A stretch of 26,000 nt of DNA. Origin: JBDHZK01 sp039811865 (GTDB lineage: Bacteria; Actinomycetota; Actinomycetes; Propionibacteriales; Propionibacteriaceae). The stretch lies in NCBI GenBank assembly GCA_039811865.1, contig JBDHZK010000023.1, positions 1-26,000 on the forward strand, read 5' to 3'. Each line of letters opens with the position of its first letter. Position 1 is the first letter of the stretch. A model generated the notes under the pieces. That model had not been told where the DNA came from, searched no databases, and saw nothing but the letters and a program-made list of their open reading frames with translations. The position numbers and the translations under genes are program-made. Shown in pieces: positions 1 to 7,022 of this stretch.

Positions 1-7
1 CGACCAG

Positions 8-970
8 CTAGTGCAGCGGCCGCACGTGCAGGCCGACGTCCGGATCGACCAGCGGCTCCTGGGCCGCCGCGATCCCGGCGACGCTCAGCGTGGCGGCCAC
101 GGGCACGTTGCGCTTGACCAGCGCCAACGCGATCGGGCCCCACTCGTAGTGCCGAGCCGACGTCCCGACGAAGCCGACATCGCGTCCCTCATGCAGCACG
201 CGAGTCCCGGCCTCGGGCAGCGCCTCGGCGGAGCCGTCCACTTGCAGCCGGACGAGCCGGCGCGGTGGGCGTCCCAGCGTGTGCACCCGGGCGACGGTCT
301 CCTGTCCGCGGTAGCACCCCTTGGCCAGGTGGACGGCCGGGCCCAGCGTCTGCCCATCCGGCATGGCGAGTTCGTTGGGGATCGTGCGGGCGTCGGTGTC
401 GACGCCGATGCGCGGAACGCCAGCGGCCACCCTGCGCGCGTCGTAGGCCCAAGTGCCGGCCCGGGCATCCCCCAGGCCGTTGTCCAGTTCGGCCCGACGC
501 ACGAACTCCTCGTGCCCGCCCAGCGAGTCCGCAGCCGTCCGGACCAGGCCCGAGCCGGCGTTGCCCGCCCGCCAGATGACCGCGTAGTCGGCGGTGACGT
601 CGGCGACCTCGACGCGCATCATGAAGCGCATCCGGTCCAACCACGCCACCAGCGGCCCGACCGCGCCTGGCTCGGTGAACGCCCAGAACGACTCGCCGTC
701 GTCGACGCCCGAAAGGACGTACTCGATGTGGCCGTTCGGGTCCAAGACGTAGGCGGTCGTGCCCACGCCGGGCGCCAAGCGCTCCAGGTGCGCCGAGGTC
801 AGCGAGTGCAACCAGCCGAGCCGGTCGACCCCTTCGACGCGCAGGACGCCTCGGTTCGACAGGTCCACCGACCCGCGCCCGGACTCCAGCAGCCGCTGCT
901 CGGCGAACGGGTCGCCGTAGTGCCAAGGCAGCCCGGCGTCCACGCCGACTGCGACGAGCACGGGTCTCAT
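8..970 (-). CDS. ygfZ: YgfZ/GcvT-like folate-binding protein
   Basis: 320-residue protein of the YgfZ (COG0354) family, tetrahydrofolate-binding proteins related to the glycine-cleavage T protein that support Fe-S cluster enzymes. The family signature K-G-C-Y-x-G-Q-E is present at about residues 217-224 (KGCYRGQE), and the N-terminal half shows the usual 'GVDRLGWLHSLTSAHLERL' region. The frame is open far upstream, but that extension is only the antisense-free shadow of the neighbouring gene. ATG 970 was chosen because it gives the family length and overlaps the stop of the upstream gene by four bases (ATGA), which implies translational coupling. It is last in a minus-strand operon with the nitrobindin-like gene. 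Family assignment is firm; the exact client enzyme is unknown. Confidence 0.9.
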   Translation of the reverse strand: MRPVLVAVGVDAGLPWHYGDPFAEQRLLESGRGSVDLSNRGVLRVEGVDRLGWLHSLTSAHLERLAPGVGTTAYVLDPNGHIEYVLSGVDDGESFWAFTEPGAVGPLVAWLDRMRFMMRVEVADVTADYAVIWRAGNAGSGLVRTAADSLGGHEEFVRRAELDNGLGDARAGTWAYDARRVAAGVPRIGVDTDARTIPNELAMPDGQTLGPAVHLAKGCYRGQETVARVHTLGRPPRRLVRLQVDGSAEALPEAGTRVLHEGRDVGFVGTSARHYEWGPIALALVKRNVPVAATLSVAGIAAAQEPLVDPDVGLHVRPLH

Positions 971-1461
971 CGGCGCTCGAGCGTCGCCCACAAGTACGAC
1001 TGGAGCGGCTGGTCGGTGGTGGCCCGGTCGAACGACCACAGCAGCTTGCCGTCGACATTGCCGTAGAGCCGCCGGCCGGCGGTGTACTCCACCTCGGCGG
1101 TGGACGTCCGCGCGACGGCGTCGGTGATCAGGTCGATTCGCCCCGGTTGCAGCTTGCCGAACCAGATCTCGGCGAATCCCTCCGGGCTGGCCAGGACGAC
1201 CTCGACCGTCCCGTCCGGCTGAGGACGCCAAAAACCCGACTCCATCAGCAGCGGCCGGACCGGTTGCCCGTCCGCGTCCGCCTCGAAGGTCTGGCACAGG
1301 TAATGCAGATAGTCCCCACCGTTGTCGTCGAAGTCGATCTGTTGGAAGAACTGCTCCTTGCCCAGCCCGGGCCATTCACGAAACCCAGTGCCCTCCCACC
1401 GGCCACGCAACCATGCCAACCCGACCAGCGCCGGATTCAGGTCCTGCGGAATCTCGAACAT
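967..1461 (-). CDS. Nitrobindin-like (FABP-like, former DUF1794) beta-barrel protein
   Basis: 164 residues. The N-terminal G-x-W-x-G-x-G signature of bacterial FABP-like/nitrobindin barrels is seen at residues 20-26 (GRWEGTG). Nitrobindins bind haem in a 10-stranded barrel and react with NO or peroxynitrite, using a proximal His near the C-terminus. Here the matching C-terminal segment reads PLQSYLWATLER, with Tyr156 where I expect that His, so haem binding is doubtful. ATG 1461 was chosen over ATG 1476 because AGGAG sits six bases upstream of 1461 and inside the longer reading. It starts one base after the stop of a small membrane ORF and overlaps ygfZ by four bases. M. tuberculosis Rv0813c is the likely counterpart (from memory). 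Confidence 0.85.
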   Translation of the reverse strand: MFEIPQDLNPALVGLAWLRGRWEGTGFREWPGLGKEQFFQQIDFDDNGGDYLHYLCQTFEADADGQPVRPLLMESGFWRPQPDGTVEVVLASPEGFAEIWFGKLQPGRIDLITDAVARTSTAEVEYTAGRRLYGNVDGKLLWSFDRATTDQPLQSYLWATLERR

Positions 1462-1462
1462 G

Positions 1463-1588
1463 TCACTCCTTGCCACGCTTCGCGAACAGGCGAATGAGCG
1501 CGAACACCGCGAGCAGGCCCAGCAGGATCGTGGCCACGATCAGCGTCACGGTCCCACCGGTGACCTCGATGATCGCTAAGCCAGTCAC
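1463..1588 (-). CDS. Small single-pass membrane protein (41 aa)
   Basis: Short ORF, GTG 1588 to TGA 1463, encoding 41 residues. It has a hydrophobic core of about 22 residues (LIVATILLGLLAVFALIRLF) and a basic tail (AKRGKE), which predicts one membrane span with the C-terminus inside. An in-frame TAG lies just upstream, so GTG 1588 is the first possible start. A TAGACT hexamer ends exactly six bases before it, the actinobacterial leaderless pattern. The ORF's end supplies the AGGAG ribosome site of the nitrobindin-like gene, with one base between stop and next start. I do not recognise the family. Length, hydrophobicity and context argue for a real gene, but conservation was not tested. Confidence 0.5.
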   Translation of the reverse strand: MTGLAIIEVTGGTVTLIVATILLGLLAVFALIRLFAKRGKE

Positions 1589-1594
1589 CGTGGG

Positions 1595-1600
1595 AGTCTA
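1595..1600 (-). promoter_or_regulatory. -10 element of a leaderless promoter for the minus-strand operon
   Basis: TAGACT on the minus strand fits TANNNT and is followed by six bases and then GTG, so transcription would start at or next to the start codon. No Shine-Dalgarno sequence precedes that GTG. A TTGACA lies only five bases upstream of the hexamer, too close to be its -35. Confidence 0.5.
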
Positions 1601-1636
1601 ACTGCTGTCAACCAACGAACATTCCGGAGGCGAGCG

Positions 1637-2062
1637 GTGCGGGTAGTCGTGCAGCGGGTCAGTTCGGCCAGCGTGACGGTGGACGAGCGTCTCGTGGGAC
1701 GAATCGACGAACTCGGCCTGCTCGTGCTGGTGGGGGTGACCCACACCGATACCGCCACCGACGCCGACCGGCTCGCCGAGAAGGTTTGGCGGCTGCGCAT
1801 CCTGCCGGGCGAACGCTCCTGCGCCGACGAGGACGCGCCGCTGCTGGTGGTCAGCCAATTCACGCTCTACGCCGACACCCGCAAGGGACGCCGGCCGTCC
1901 TGGAACGACGCGGCGCCGCGTCCGGTCAGTGAGCCGTTGGTGGACGCCTTCGTGGCTGCCCTGCACCAGCGGGGTGCCCGGGTCGAGACGGGGACTTTCG
2001 GCGCCACTATGTCGGTCGCCCTCGTCAACGAAGGGCCGGTCACCCTGATTCTCGATTCCTGA
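1637..2062 (+). CDS. dtd: D-aminoacyl-tRNA deacylase
   Basis: 141 residues, normal for Dtd. The enzyme hydrolyses D-aminoacyl-tRNAs (and Gly-tRNA-Ala) in the cytoplasm, so that D-amino acids do not enter protein. Both family signatures are seen: S-Q-F-T-L-Y at 73-78 followed by KGRRPSW, and the C-terminal N-E-G-P-V-T at 131-136, which carries the Gly-cisPro chirality filter. GTG 1637 has GGAGG seven bases upstream (1626-1630). It is divergent from the ygfZ operon with a short shared promoter region, and glnR follows 75 bases later. Confidence 0.95.
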   Translation: MRVVVQRVSSASVTVDERLVGRIDELGLLVLVGVTHTDTATDADRLAEKVWRLRILPGERSCADEDAPLLVVSQFTLYADTRKGRRPSWNDAAPRPVSEPLVDAFVAALHQRGARVETGTFGATMSVALVNEGPVTLILDS

Positions 2063-2137
2063 GGACGTCCGGAGAGGCTCGCCGGGAAGCCAGCTCCCTG
2101 CGTGCGTGCGAGAATCTGGGCCGAAGGGGGTGAGGAA

Positions 2138-2821
2138 ATGGCGAAATTGCTGTTGCTGGTGGCCGAGGGGGCGACTGCTCTGGATCCCTTGCCCTCGCTG
2201 GCCCTGCTGACCCACGACGTGCGCACGATCACCTCCGATCCGTCGGCGCTGACCGAATCTGCCCGAGCCGACGTGGTGGTGCTGGACGGCACCACCGACC
2301 TGGCCGCCGTTCGGGGCATCTGCCGGCTGTTCGTGGCGTCGGGGGTCACCGTGCCCCTGCTGTTGGTGGTGCGCGAGGGCGGCTTCGCCGCGCTCAACCC
2401 AGATTGGGGCATCTCCGACGTCGTCCTCGACACCGCGGGCCCGGCCGAGGTCGACGCCCGGATCCGCCTGCTCGCGGCCACCGTGGTGAGCGACGGCCTG
2501 ATCAGCGGCGGCGGCATCGTCATCGACGAGAAGGCCTATACCGTGCTCCTCGACGGCGAGCCACTCGACCTGACCTACACCGAGTTCGAGCTGTTGAAGT
2601 ATTTGGTCATGCACCCCGGACGAGTGTTCAGCCGCGAGCATCTTCTGGCCGACGTTTGGGGCTACGACTATTACGGCGGCACGCGCACCGTGGACGTCCA
2701 TGTGCGCCGGCTGCGCGCCAAGCTGGGGACCGAGCACGAGCACCTGATCGGCACCGTGCGCAACGTCGGCTACCGCTTCAGCCCGCAGGGCACCCCCCGC
2801 CCCGAGCCCCGCGATGAGTGA
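2138..2821 (+). CDS. glnR: GlnR-type atypical OmpR-family response regulator (nitrogen regulator)
   Basis: 227 residues. The receiver-like domain (about 1-110) begins LLLLVAEG and so lacks the acidic pair of a normal phosphorylation pocket, while keeping Asp50 (VVVLDGTTDLAAVR). This is how actinobacterial GlnR is built. The winged helix (about 143-215) has the well-conserved WGYDYYGGTRTVDVHVRRLR and GTVRNVGYRF segments. GlnR controls ammonium assimilation genes and, in several actinomycetes, sugar and phosphate-linked genes. ATG 2138 is preferred over GTG 2102: it matches the GlnR N-terminus and has AAGGGGG six to seven bases upstream. The last eight bases overlap mshD, as in the glnR-mshD neighbours Rv0818-Rv0819 (from memory). 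No partner histidine kinase is adjacent. Confidence 0.9.
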   Translation: MAKLLLLVAEGATALDPLPSLALLTHDVRTITSDPSALTESARADVVVLDGTTDLAAVRGICRLFVASGVTVPLLLVVREGGFAALNPDWGISDVVLDTAGPAEVDARIRLLAATVVSDGLISGGGIVIDEKAYTVLLDGEPLDLTYTEFELLKYLVMHPGRVFSREHLLADVWGYDYYGGTRTVDVHVRRLRAKLGTEHEHLIGTVRNVGYRFSPQGTPRPEPRDE

Positions 2822-3671
2822 CCTCGACAGCACCGACGCGCTGACTTCGAAACAGGCCGACGAGGTGCTGGCGATCACCGCCGCAGCCGCGGCCAGCGAC
2901 GGGGTGGAACCCCTGAACGAGTCGGCTTTGCTGGCGCTGCGCCACCCCGGGCACGCCAGGCACTGGCTTGCCACCGAAGCGGGACGCCTGGCCGGCTACG
3001 CCCAGTTCGTCGACGGCGCCGGGCAGTTGGTCGTCCATCCGAGTGCCCGCCGGCAGGGCCGCGGCATCGTCTTGTTGGACGCGCTCAGCGCCCACGCCGG
3101 GGACGGGTTGGCCGTATGGGCGTTCGGCGACCTACCCGCCGCCCGAGCGTTGGCCAACCGGGCCGGGCTGGCGCGATCCCGGGGGCTGCTGGTGTTGTCG
3201 CGCGCCCTCGGGGACGCCGCCACACCGGCTCCGCGAGCCGTCGAGTTGCGCCCGTACACCGCCGCCGACCTGGACGCGCTCCACGCCATGAACGCGGAGG
3301 CGTTCGCAGCCCACCCCGAGCAGGGCCGGCTCGGTGTCGACGACCTGCGCGCTCGCATGAGCGAGCCCTGGTTCGACGCCGACGGGCTCATCCTGGCCTT
3401 CGCCGATGGCCAGCCGGCCGGCTTCCATTGGACCAAACGGCACGACGACGGCACCGGCGAGGTGTACGTCCTCGGCGTTCGGCCCGCTTTCGCCGGGCGC
3501 GGGCTGGGTCGCGTCCTCTTGGACGCAGGGCTGGCCCACCTCTCCCAGGTGGGCCTCCGCGAGGTCAAGCTGTGGGTCGAGGCGGACAACGAGACGGCCT
3601 TGCGGCTGTATCGGCGGGCCGGTTTCCAAGTAGTGCGGGCGGACTTCTTGTACACGCTGGACAGAGCCTGA
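2814..3671 (+). CDS. mshD: Mycothiol synthase (acetyl-CoA:Cys-GlcN-Ins acetyltransferase)
   Basis: 285 residues with two GNAT domains in tandem, the architecture of MshD, which acetylates the cysteinyl amine in the last step of mycothiol synthesis. The N-terminal domain carries an acetyl-CoA loop VHPSARRQGRG (74-84). The C-terminal, catalytic domain carries FHWTKRH (204-210), GEVYVLGVRPAFAGRGLG (215-232) and WVEADNETALRLYRRAGF (254-271), all typical of the family. The ATG overlaps glnR by eight bases, so the two are co-transcribed. Mycothione reductase at 11.0 kb completes a mycothiol theme in the window. Confidence 0.95.
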   Translation: MSDLDSTDALTSKQADEVLAITAAAAASDGVEPLNESALLALRHPGHARHWLATEAGRLAGYAQFVDGAGQLVVHPSARRQGRGIVLLDALSAHAGDGLAVWAFGDLPAARALANRAGLARSRGLLVLSRALGDAATPAPRAVELRPYTAADLDALHAMNAEAFAAHPEQGRLGVDDLRARMSEPWFDADGLILAFADGQPAGFHWTKRHDDGTGEVYVLGVRPAFAGRGLGRVLLDAGLAHLSQVGLREVKLWVEADNETALRLYRRAGFQVVRADFLYTLDRA

Positions 3672-3730
3672 CACCTCCTTCAGGCTAGTGAGGCGGTCCC
3701 TTCAGCGTCGGCAGGCGAAAGCGAGTCCAG

Positions 3731-4606
3731 ATGAGGCCTATTACGGCAGCCGGCGCCGTCGTCGTCCGCACCGACAAGGGGAAGTCGCCAAAGGTTCTGC
3801 TGATCCACCGGCCTCGCTACGACGACTGGTCGCTACCGAAGGGCAAGCTCGATTCCGGGGAGTACATCGCCGGGTGCGCCGTCCGAGAGGTGTTCGAGGA
3901 ATCGGGCGTGGTCGCCCGCCTGGGCGTCCCGATGGACATCATCACCTACGACACCCCGAAGGGCCCCAAGGCGGTCTACTTCTGGCGGGCCGGCGTGCTG
4001 CGAGAGCAACGCTTCAAGCCCAACGGTGAGACGGACAAGCTGGCCTGGTTGACTCCGGCCGCGGCCCTGAAGCGTATGACCTACGGTGACGAGAAGGCCG
4101 TGCTCGAACAGGCGTTGACCATGCCAGAGACGACGCCGCTGCTGATCGTCCGGCACGCCAAGGCGATGCTGCGCAAGAACTGGAGTGGACGCGACGCCGC
4201 CCGTCCGCTGGACGGCCGCGGCCGCCGCCAAAGCGTGGACCTGGTCGGACTGCTCCACGCCTACGGCGTGGCCCGTCTGGCCAGCTCGACCTCAAACCGG
4301 TGCATGGCCACGCTCAAGCCCTTCAGCAAGGACTCGAAGCTCGACATCACGGGCTGGGCCACCCTCAGCGAGGAGCAAGGAGTCGACAATCCGAGGGCGG
4401 TCGACCGCCTGATGAAGCGGGTGGCGGCCGAAACCGTCGCCAGCGCGAGAGGGGCGGCGGTTTGCGGGCATCGGCCCGTCCTGCCCACGATGCTCGCCGC
4501 GGTGGGCGTCCCGATCCGGGCGATGACGCCCGCCACCGCTGGCGTGCTGCACCTGGAGTCGTCCGGCCAGGTGCACTCCGTCGAATGGGTCCGCCCGCTG
4601 CGCTGA
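3731..4606 (+). CDS. mutT1: MutT1-type Nudix hydrolase fused to histidine phosphatase
   Basis: 291 residues. The N-terminal Nudix domain has a complete box GX5EX7REUXEEXGU at 38-60 (G38, E44, REVFEESGV). The C-terminal histidine-phosphatase (SixA/RHG-like) domain has LLIVRHAKA with catalytic R141-H142 and a second His in CGHRPV (H247). Mycobacterial MutT1 (Rv2985) has the same two domains and hydrolyses 8-oxo-(d)GTP and diadenosine polyphosphates; this role is inferred by architecture. It lies 59 bases after mshD with only a weak ribosome site. In many actinobacteria this gene sits with ppk and pst. Here no ppk is present and pst follows after an opposite-strand cassette. Confidence 0.88.
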   Translation: MRPITAAGAVVVRTDKGKSPKVLLIHRPRYDDWSLPKGKLDSGEYIAGCAVREVFEESGVVARLGVPMDIITYDTPKGPKAVYFWRAGVLREQRFKPNGETDKLAWLTPAAALKRMTYGDEKAVLEQALTMPETTPLLIVRHAKAMLRKNWSGRDAARPLDGRGRRQSVDLVGLLHAYGVARLASSTSNRCMATLKPFSKDSKLDITGWATLSEEQGVDNPRAVDRLMKRVAAETVASARGAAVCGHRPVLPTMLAAVGVPIRAMTPATAGVLHLESSGQVHSVEWVRPLR

Positions 4607-4611
4607 GCGCC

Positions 4612-5172
4612 TCACCCTGCATTCACGATCAGATCCGAGTACTTCGAACTGCGCAGCGCGAATCTGGTCATTCGGCGTCCAGCGGTTTGCACCAGAACGA
4701 ATCCCCGGGTTCGCGACAGGATCTTTCCATCCGTGTCCACCCGGGCGTCACCGTATTCGACGGGAACGGCCACGGCCAAGAATGAGTCGCCGGTCGTCGA
4801 GTCGCCGTACTCGACCCACAAGCCGCCATTCTTCAGTTCCGAAACCTGGCGGCAGGCAGTTCGAAGATCGCTCGCGTTCAGAGCCGCCACTAGACATACC
4901 CCGCGAACCGGGTCGTGAAAGAGCAGGTAAGTCGCGTTACCGGTTCGGGCCAGCAAGCGCGCGTTCCTCAGATCGTTGCCGAGGTCAAGCCGAATGGCGT
5001 TCCTGGCCGAGCGATCTTCGGCGCTCTCTGCTCGGCTTAGCGGCTCGAAGGTCAAGCTGTCCGGGGTGGGACGCGTGAAGTAGGACGGTGCCACCAACGC
5101 TGCCAAGACCAAAGCGACGAGCAACGCCGAGAGGCCGACCGCCCACAGCCGGTAATACCGCCGAGTGGTCAT
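4612..5172 (-). CDS. Membrane-anchored extracytoplasmic protein of unknown function
   Basis: 186 residues. The short basic N-terminus (MTTRRYYR) is followed by one hydrophobic span (about 9-30) and an extracytoplasmic domain of about 155 residues with two Cys 15 positions apart (CLVAALNASDLRTAC). The pattern 'G-x-C-L-V...A-C...G-L' resembles many unassigned actinobacterial surface proteins, but I recognise no family. ATG 5172 lies three bases after the stop of the upstream secreted-protein gene, so the two form an operon. It converges on mutT1 with a five-base gap, leaving no room for a terminator. Base composition is visibly less GC-rich than in the flanking pst and mshD genes, which fits acquired DNA. 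Confidence 0.7.
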   Translation of the reverse strand: MTTRRYYRLWAVGLSALLVALVLAALVAPSYFTRPTPDSLTFEPLSRAESAEDRSARNAIRLDLGNDLRNARLLARTGNATYLLFHDPVRGVCLVAALNASDLRTACRQVSELKNGGLWVEYGDSTTGDSFLAVAVPVEYGDARVDTDGKILSRTRGFVLVQTAGRRMTRFALRSSKYSDLIVNAG

Positions 5173-5175
5173 CTC

Positions 5176-5577
5176 TCATGCCCTGACGTAGTTGCAGCCG
5201 ACCAAGACCCGCCACGTGATGCCGGCGCCAGCATCGCACCAGACCAGCCGTCCATCTGGGCCATAGTCCACGCGGGCGTACCCGTATCCCGTTGCCCAGC
5301 TGTTGTAGTGGGCCGCGGTGACGTCGATGGTTCCGAATCCCGAGCGAGCTTCGCTTCGCCTCGAATATGGGGTTGTTCGCACGCGCGTATTCTGACCATT
5401 TCCGGTCCAAAAGCACGCATAATTCGTTGGATATCCGCAGGCATTCTGAGGGGGGGCGGGGCCCGCCGTGGGGGTAAGACTGAAGACAGCAACGGCTATG
5501 GAAGCACCAGCCACACCCCTGGCCCGCCATCTCCTCGAGGGCCGCGACTTCCCGGAACGACATTCGTTAGCTTGCAC
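5176..5577 (-). CDS. Small secreted cysteine-containing protein of unknown function
   Basis: 133 residues from GTG 5577. A basic n-region (RPSRRWRARG) and a hydrophobic stretch (VAGASIAVAVFSL) predict a signal peptide. The mature part, about 85-90 residues, has four Cys (47, 55, 114, 128), likely two disulfides, and is rich in Tyr, Trp and Gly. The layout C-x7-C-F-W plus a later 'YNSWATGYGYARVDYG' is loosely like peptidase-inhibitor I36 or crystallin-type small secreted proteins, but that is a guess. GTG 5577 is chosen because AGGAG lies four bases upstream. GTG 5604 would lie only three bases past the predicted -10, upstream of the transcription start. It is first in a two-gene operon. Confidence 0.65.
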   Translation of the reverse strand: MQANECRSGKSRPSRRWRARGVAGASIAVAVFSLTPTAGPAPPQNACGYPTNYACFWTGNGQNTRVRTTPYSRRSEARSGFGTIDVTAAHYNSWATGYGYARVDYGPDGRLVWCDAGAGITWRVLVGCNYVRA

Positions 5578-5607
5578 AATGCTCCTGCCAAATGGGGTGG
5601 TCACCTG

Positions 5608-5636
5608 AGGCTAGGCTTCGACCTACCGGAAGTCAA
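5608..5636 (-). promoter_or_regulatory. Promoter of the two-gene secreted/membrane cassette
   Basis: On the minus strand TTGACT (5636-5631), a 17-base spacer and TAGCCT (5613-5608) form a good housekeeping promoter. The predicted start near 5601 gives a leader of about 24 bases containing AGGAG before GTG 5577. Confidence 0.6.
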
Positions 5637-5841
5637 TAGTGCACCGGACGGGTTTGCCTCGTGTTCCCCGGCCGACAAATCGCCATCCTGTCTTTCAGGT
5701 GCCCGCAAATATGAACGCGCGAGATCGAGGATCGGCGACCGCAAGGCTGGATGATGGGGCACCCCGGCTCGCATGACGGCCGACGAATCGGGTCGGCCAG
5801 TTCGCACGACCAGATGCCTACCGAGCGCTGGTCGCCTGGCT

Positions 5842-5863
5842 GTTCACCCTGCGTTCACTCGGC
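5842..5863 (+). promoter_or_regulatory. PHO-box-like direct repeat upstream of pstS
   Basis: Two adjacent 11-base units, GTTCACCCTGC and GTTCACTCGGC, match the PhoP direct-repeat units of Streptomyces, whose core is GTTCACC. A further related heptamer, GTTAACC, follows at 5876-5882, one base off the 11-base phase. The box ends 65 bases before the pstS start, a suitable place for PhoP activation under phosphate limitation. The PhoPR genes are not in the window, so the regulator is inferred. Confidence 0.7.
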
Positions 5864-5928
5864 GCGACCAATCGCGTTAACCGCGGCTGGCACCGTGATC
5901 TGCGAACGACTCATCGAAGGGAACACTT

Positions 5929-7017
5929 GTGACCATCACCAAGTTCGGCACGCCGATCGCGCTCGTCGCAGCCGCCAGCCTGGCGCTCGCGGGGTGCGCC
6001 GCCAACGAGGCTCCCGCCGGTAGCGGCACGCCCGGCAGCGGATCGCTGTCCGGCACGCTGACCGGCAAGGGCTCCAGCGCCATGAAGGCCGCGCAGGAGA
6101 AGTGGATCGCCGACTTCCAGGGCAAGAACAGCGGTGTCACCGTCAACTACTCCCCCGACGGCTCCGGCCCGGGACGCTCCGGCTTCATTAGCGGTGCGGT
6201 CGACTTCGGCGGCTCCGATGCGGCGCTGAGCGACGACGAGATCAAGGGGCCGTTCGCCAAGTGCGCCTCCGGCAGCTCGGCTCTCGACCTGCCGGTCTAT
6301 GTCTCCCCGATCGCGCTGATCTACAACCTGGCCGACGTGCCCGATCTGAAGCTCGACGCCGACACTGCGGCTGGCATCTTCTCCGGCGCGATCACCAAGT
6401 GGAATGACCCGAAGATCGTGGCCCTGAACCCCGGCGCCAAGCTGCCGGCGGCGAACATCACGGCGGTGCACCGCTCCGAGGACTCGGGCACCACCAAGAA
6501 CTTCACCGATTACCTGGCATCGGCCGCGCCGAAGGTCTGGACCAACAAGGCGTCCGGCATGTGGCCGGAGGCCTACAAGGGCGAGGCCGCCAAGGGCACC
6601 GCCGGTGTGGTCTCCGCGGTCAAGGGCGGGACGAACACCATCGGTTACGCCGATGAGTCCCAGGCCAAGGGTGTGGGCATCGCGCAGATCAAGGTGGGCG
6701 ACAAGTACCTCAAGCCCACCGCCGAGGCCGCTGCGGCCATCTTGGAGAAGTCGGAGCAGGTCGCCGGCCGCAAGGCAAACGACCTGGCCTACAAGCTGAA
6801 CCGTACGGCTGCCGACGTCTACCCGGTCGTCCTGGTCTCCTACGTCATCGTGTGCGAGCAGTACTCCGACGCCAAGACCGGCGCCCTGGTGAAGTCCTAC
6901 GTGAGCTACATCGCCTCGGCCGACGGCCAGGCCTCGGCGGCCTCCGCAGCGGGCTCCGCCCCGCTGTCGGCGGCCATCCAGGCCAAGGTGAAGACGGCGA
7001 TCGACTCGATCAAGTGA
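5929..7017 (+). CDS. pstS: Phosphate-binding lipoprotein PstS of the high-affinity ABC importer
   Basis: 362 residues. The N-terminal signal ends in a lipobox L-A-G-C with lipidated Cys23, followed by a Gly/Ser/Pro linker. Phosphate-binding signatures are seen: GKGSSA at the start of the fold, YSPDGSGPGRSGFISGAVDFGGSDA, and the HRSEDSGTTKNFTDYL loop. The protein captures inorganic phosphate outside the membrane and hands it to PstCA. GTG 5929 has AAGGGA seven bases upstream. It is first in pstSCAB, behind a PHO-box-like repeat, and separated from pstC by a strong hairpin. Confidence 0.96.
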   Translation: MTITKFGTPIALVAAASLALAGCAANEAPAGSGTPGSGSLSGTLTGKGSSAMKAAQEKWIADFQGKNSGVTVNYSPDGSGPGRSGFISGAVDFGGSDAALSDDEIKGPFAKCASGSSALDLPVYVSPIALIYNLADVPDLKLDADTAAGIFSGAITKWNDPKIVALNPGAKLPAANITAVHRSEDSGTTKNFTDYLASAAPKVWTNKASGMWPEAYKGEAAKGTAGVVSAVKGGTNTIGYADESQAKGVGIAQIKVGDKYLKPTAEAAAAILEKSEQVAGRKANDLAYKLNRTAADVYPVVLVSYVIVCEQYSDAKTGALVKSYVSYIASADGQASAASAAGSAPLSAAIQAKVKTAIDSIK

Positions 7018-7022
7018 GCACC

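Larger units (their letters stand above)
5578..5928. other. Intergenic region between the cassette and pstS
   Basis: About 350 bases with no convincing gene. The left end holds the minus-strand promoter and ribosome site of the secreted-protein gene. The right end holds the PHO-box-like direct repeat and the pstS ribosome site. The middle (about 5640-5830) shows no clear element. Short open frames here have unnatural composition and no ribosome site. Confidence 0.6.

Noticed and set aside
971..1375. N-terminal extension of the ygfZ frame, making a 455-residue protein
   Set aside because: It overlaps the nitrobindin-like gene in another frame, has arginine- and glycine-rich shadow composition, and the family N-terminus begins at ATG 970.
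1606..1611. TTGACA as the -35 of the small membrane ORF promoter
   Set aside because: It is only five bases from the TAGACT hexamer; a -35 needs about 17.
1598..2974. 458-residue open frame antisense to dtd and glnR
   Set aside because: Typical high-GC antisense frame, His/Gln/Gly-rich with no motif; both genes on the other strand are certain.
5578..5604. GTG 5604 as the start of the secreted protein
   Set aside because: It lies three bases past the predicted -10, so upstream of the transcription start, and has no ribosome site, while GTG 5577 has AGGAG.
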